Source: Rossellomorea aquimaris | GTDB taxonomy: Bacteria > Bacillota > Bacilli > Bacillales > Bacillaceae_B | Reading direction: 5' to 3' | Assembly (NCBI RefSeq): GCF_003315075.1 | Contig: NZ_QNRJ01000001.1 | Span: forward strand, 1-64,000 | Length of the DNA: 64,000 nucleotides | Part shown: positions 63,799 through 64,000 of the stretch, piece by piece | Layout: every line of letters begins with the position of its first letter | Numbering within the stretch: the first letter of the stretch is position 1 | Translations under genes and position numbers: made by a program | Notes under the pieces: model-generated | What the model saw: the letters and a program-made list of their open reading frames with translations, nothing else | The model's database searches: none | What the model was told of the DNA's origin: nothing

Positions 63799-64000
63799 AT
63801 GAGTAACTATACATACAAAAGAGTTCATCTGATCGTCATGGACTCAGTGGGCATAGGTGAGGCGCCGGATGCCGACCTATTCAATGATATTGGATCGGAT
63901 ACGATTGGGCACATTGCTGAACATATGAATGGACTGAACATGCCCAATATGGGGAAACTGGGACTTTCGAATATTAAAGAAGTGAAGGGAATTGAAAAAG
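63799..64000 (+). CDS. deoB: Phosphopentomutase (5' part, cut by window end)
   Basis: The first 67 residues only. [20 protein letters not shown] and [13 protein letters not shown] are the typical metal-binding start of DeoB/Drm, which interconverts (deoxy)ribose 1- and 5-phosphates in nucleoside salvage. TAGGAGGTTTATTTGA precedes the ATG. It follows xerD as in B. subtilis (ripX-drm). Confidence 0.92.
   Translation, partial: MSNYTYKRVHLIVMDSVGIGEAPDADLFNDIGSDTIGHIAEHMNGLNMPNMGKLGLSNIKEVKGIEK

Overview
The window is a chromosomal segment of a low-to-moderate GC Gram-positive endospore former of the family Bacillaceae. Gene order follows the yqiK-bkd-yqiW-art-yqj-yqk-spoIIM-fur-xerD-drm stretch of Bacillus subtilis almost from end to end, and sporulation genes (spoIIM, mciZ, the glcU-gdh pair) are present. 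Extra genes (methylmalonyl-CoA mutase, a leucine/ketone-body block, a bacillopeptidase F-like protease) and two families of Bacillaceae-type intergenic repeats suggest a Rossellomorea/Bacillus sensu lato species rather than B. subtilis itself; that genus-level guess is weak. No phage, IS transposase, rRNA, tRNA or CRISPR is visible. Layout: 1-1313 glycerophosphodiesterase and a small membrane protein. 1415-11955 the sigma-54 activator BkdR and the branched-chain keto-acid operon ptb-bcd-buk-lpdV-bkdAA-bkdAB-bkdB, with a textbook -24/-12 promoter before ptb and a structured repeat inserted between lpdV and bkdAA. 12468-16820 a secreted 1450-residue subtilase. 16866-17398 a composite inverted-repeat element. 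17573-22534 mutA-mutB-meaB behind a perfect cre (CcpA) site. 22652-31696 bacilliredoxin, arginine ABC transporter, YqjA, an L,D-transpeptidase, prli42, methylmalonyl-CoA epimerase, a propionyl-CoA carboxylase beta-type subunit, an M20 peptidase and an orphan CheW. 31718-42467 DNA polymerase IV (polY1), gndA, zwf, RNase Z, namA and accessory enzymes. 42567-49382 a glycosyltransferase, proI under a T-box, yqjP, yqjQ, a lipoprotein and glcU-gdh. 49748-54300 LexA-controlled polY2 with a YolD-like partner, iron-sulfur proteins, an APH(6)-type kinase, yqkD and a 43-residue unknown. 54359-58031 HMG-CoA lyase, thiolase and 3-oxoacid CoA-transferase. 58148-64000 yqkE, a grpB remnant, yqkF, mciZ, nudF, an acetyltransferase, spoIIM, fur, yqzK, xerD and the start of deoB. 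The dominant theme is catabolism of branched-chain amino acids. Bcd and the Bkd complex turn Leu/Ile/Val into branched acyl-CoAs, which Ptb and Buk can cash in for ATP. Propionyl-CoA from Ile/Val/odd chains can pass through a PccB-type carboxyltransferase, Mce and the B12-dependent MutAB (protected by MeaB) to succinyl-CoA. The leucine branch ends at HMG-CoA lyase, ScoAB and thiolase. These parts sit at three places in 55 kb and carry different control signals: SigL/BkdR for bkd, CcpA (cre) for mut, and a probable cre for the thiolase block. Other control elements read from sequence are a proline T-box, a CodY-like box and ARG boxes before artPQR, a LexA box before polY2 and a Per-box-like site before fur. 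Many gene starts were moved to a downstream ATG/GTG/TTG that has a good ribosome binding site. The most interesting unexplained material is non-coding: a repeat family with pairing-preserving changes in several helices (8371-8490, 30839-31089, 49484-49632), a second hairpin family (1-166, 16866-17398), and a set of about 20-bp spaced repeats (23188-23285).
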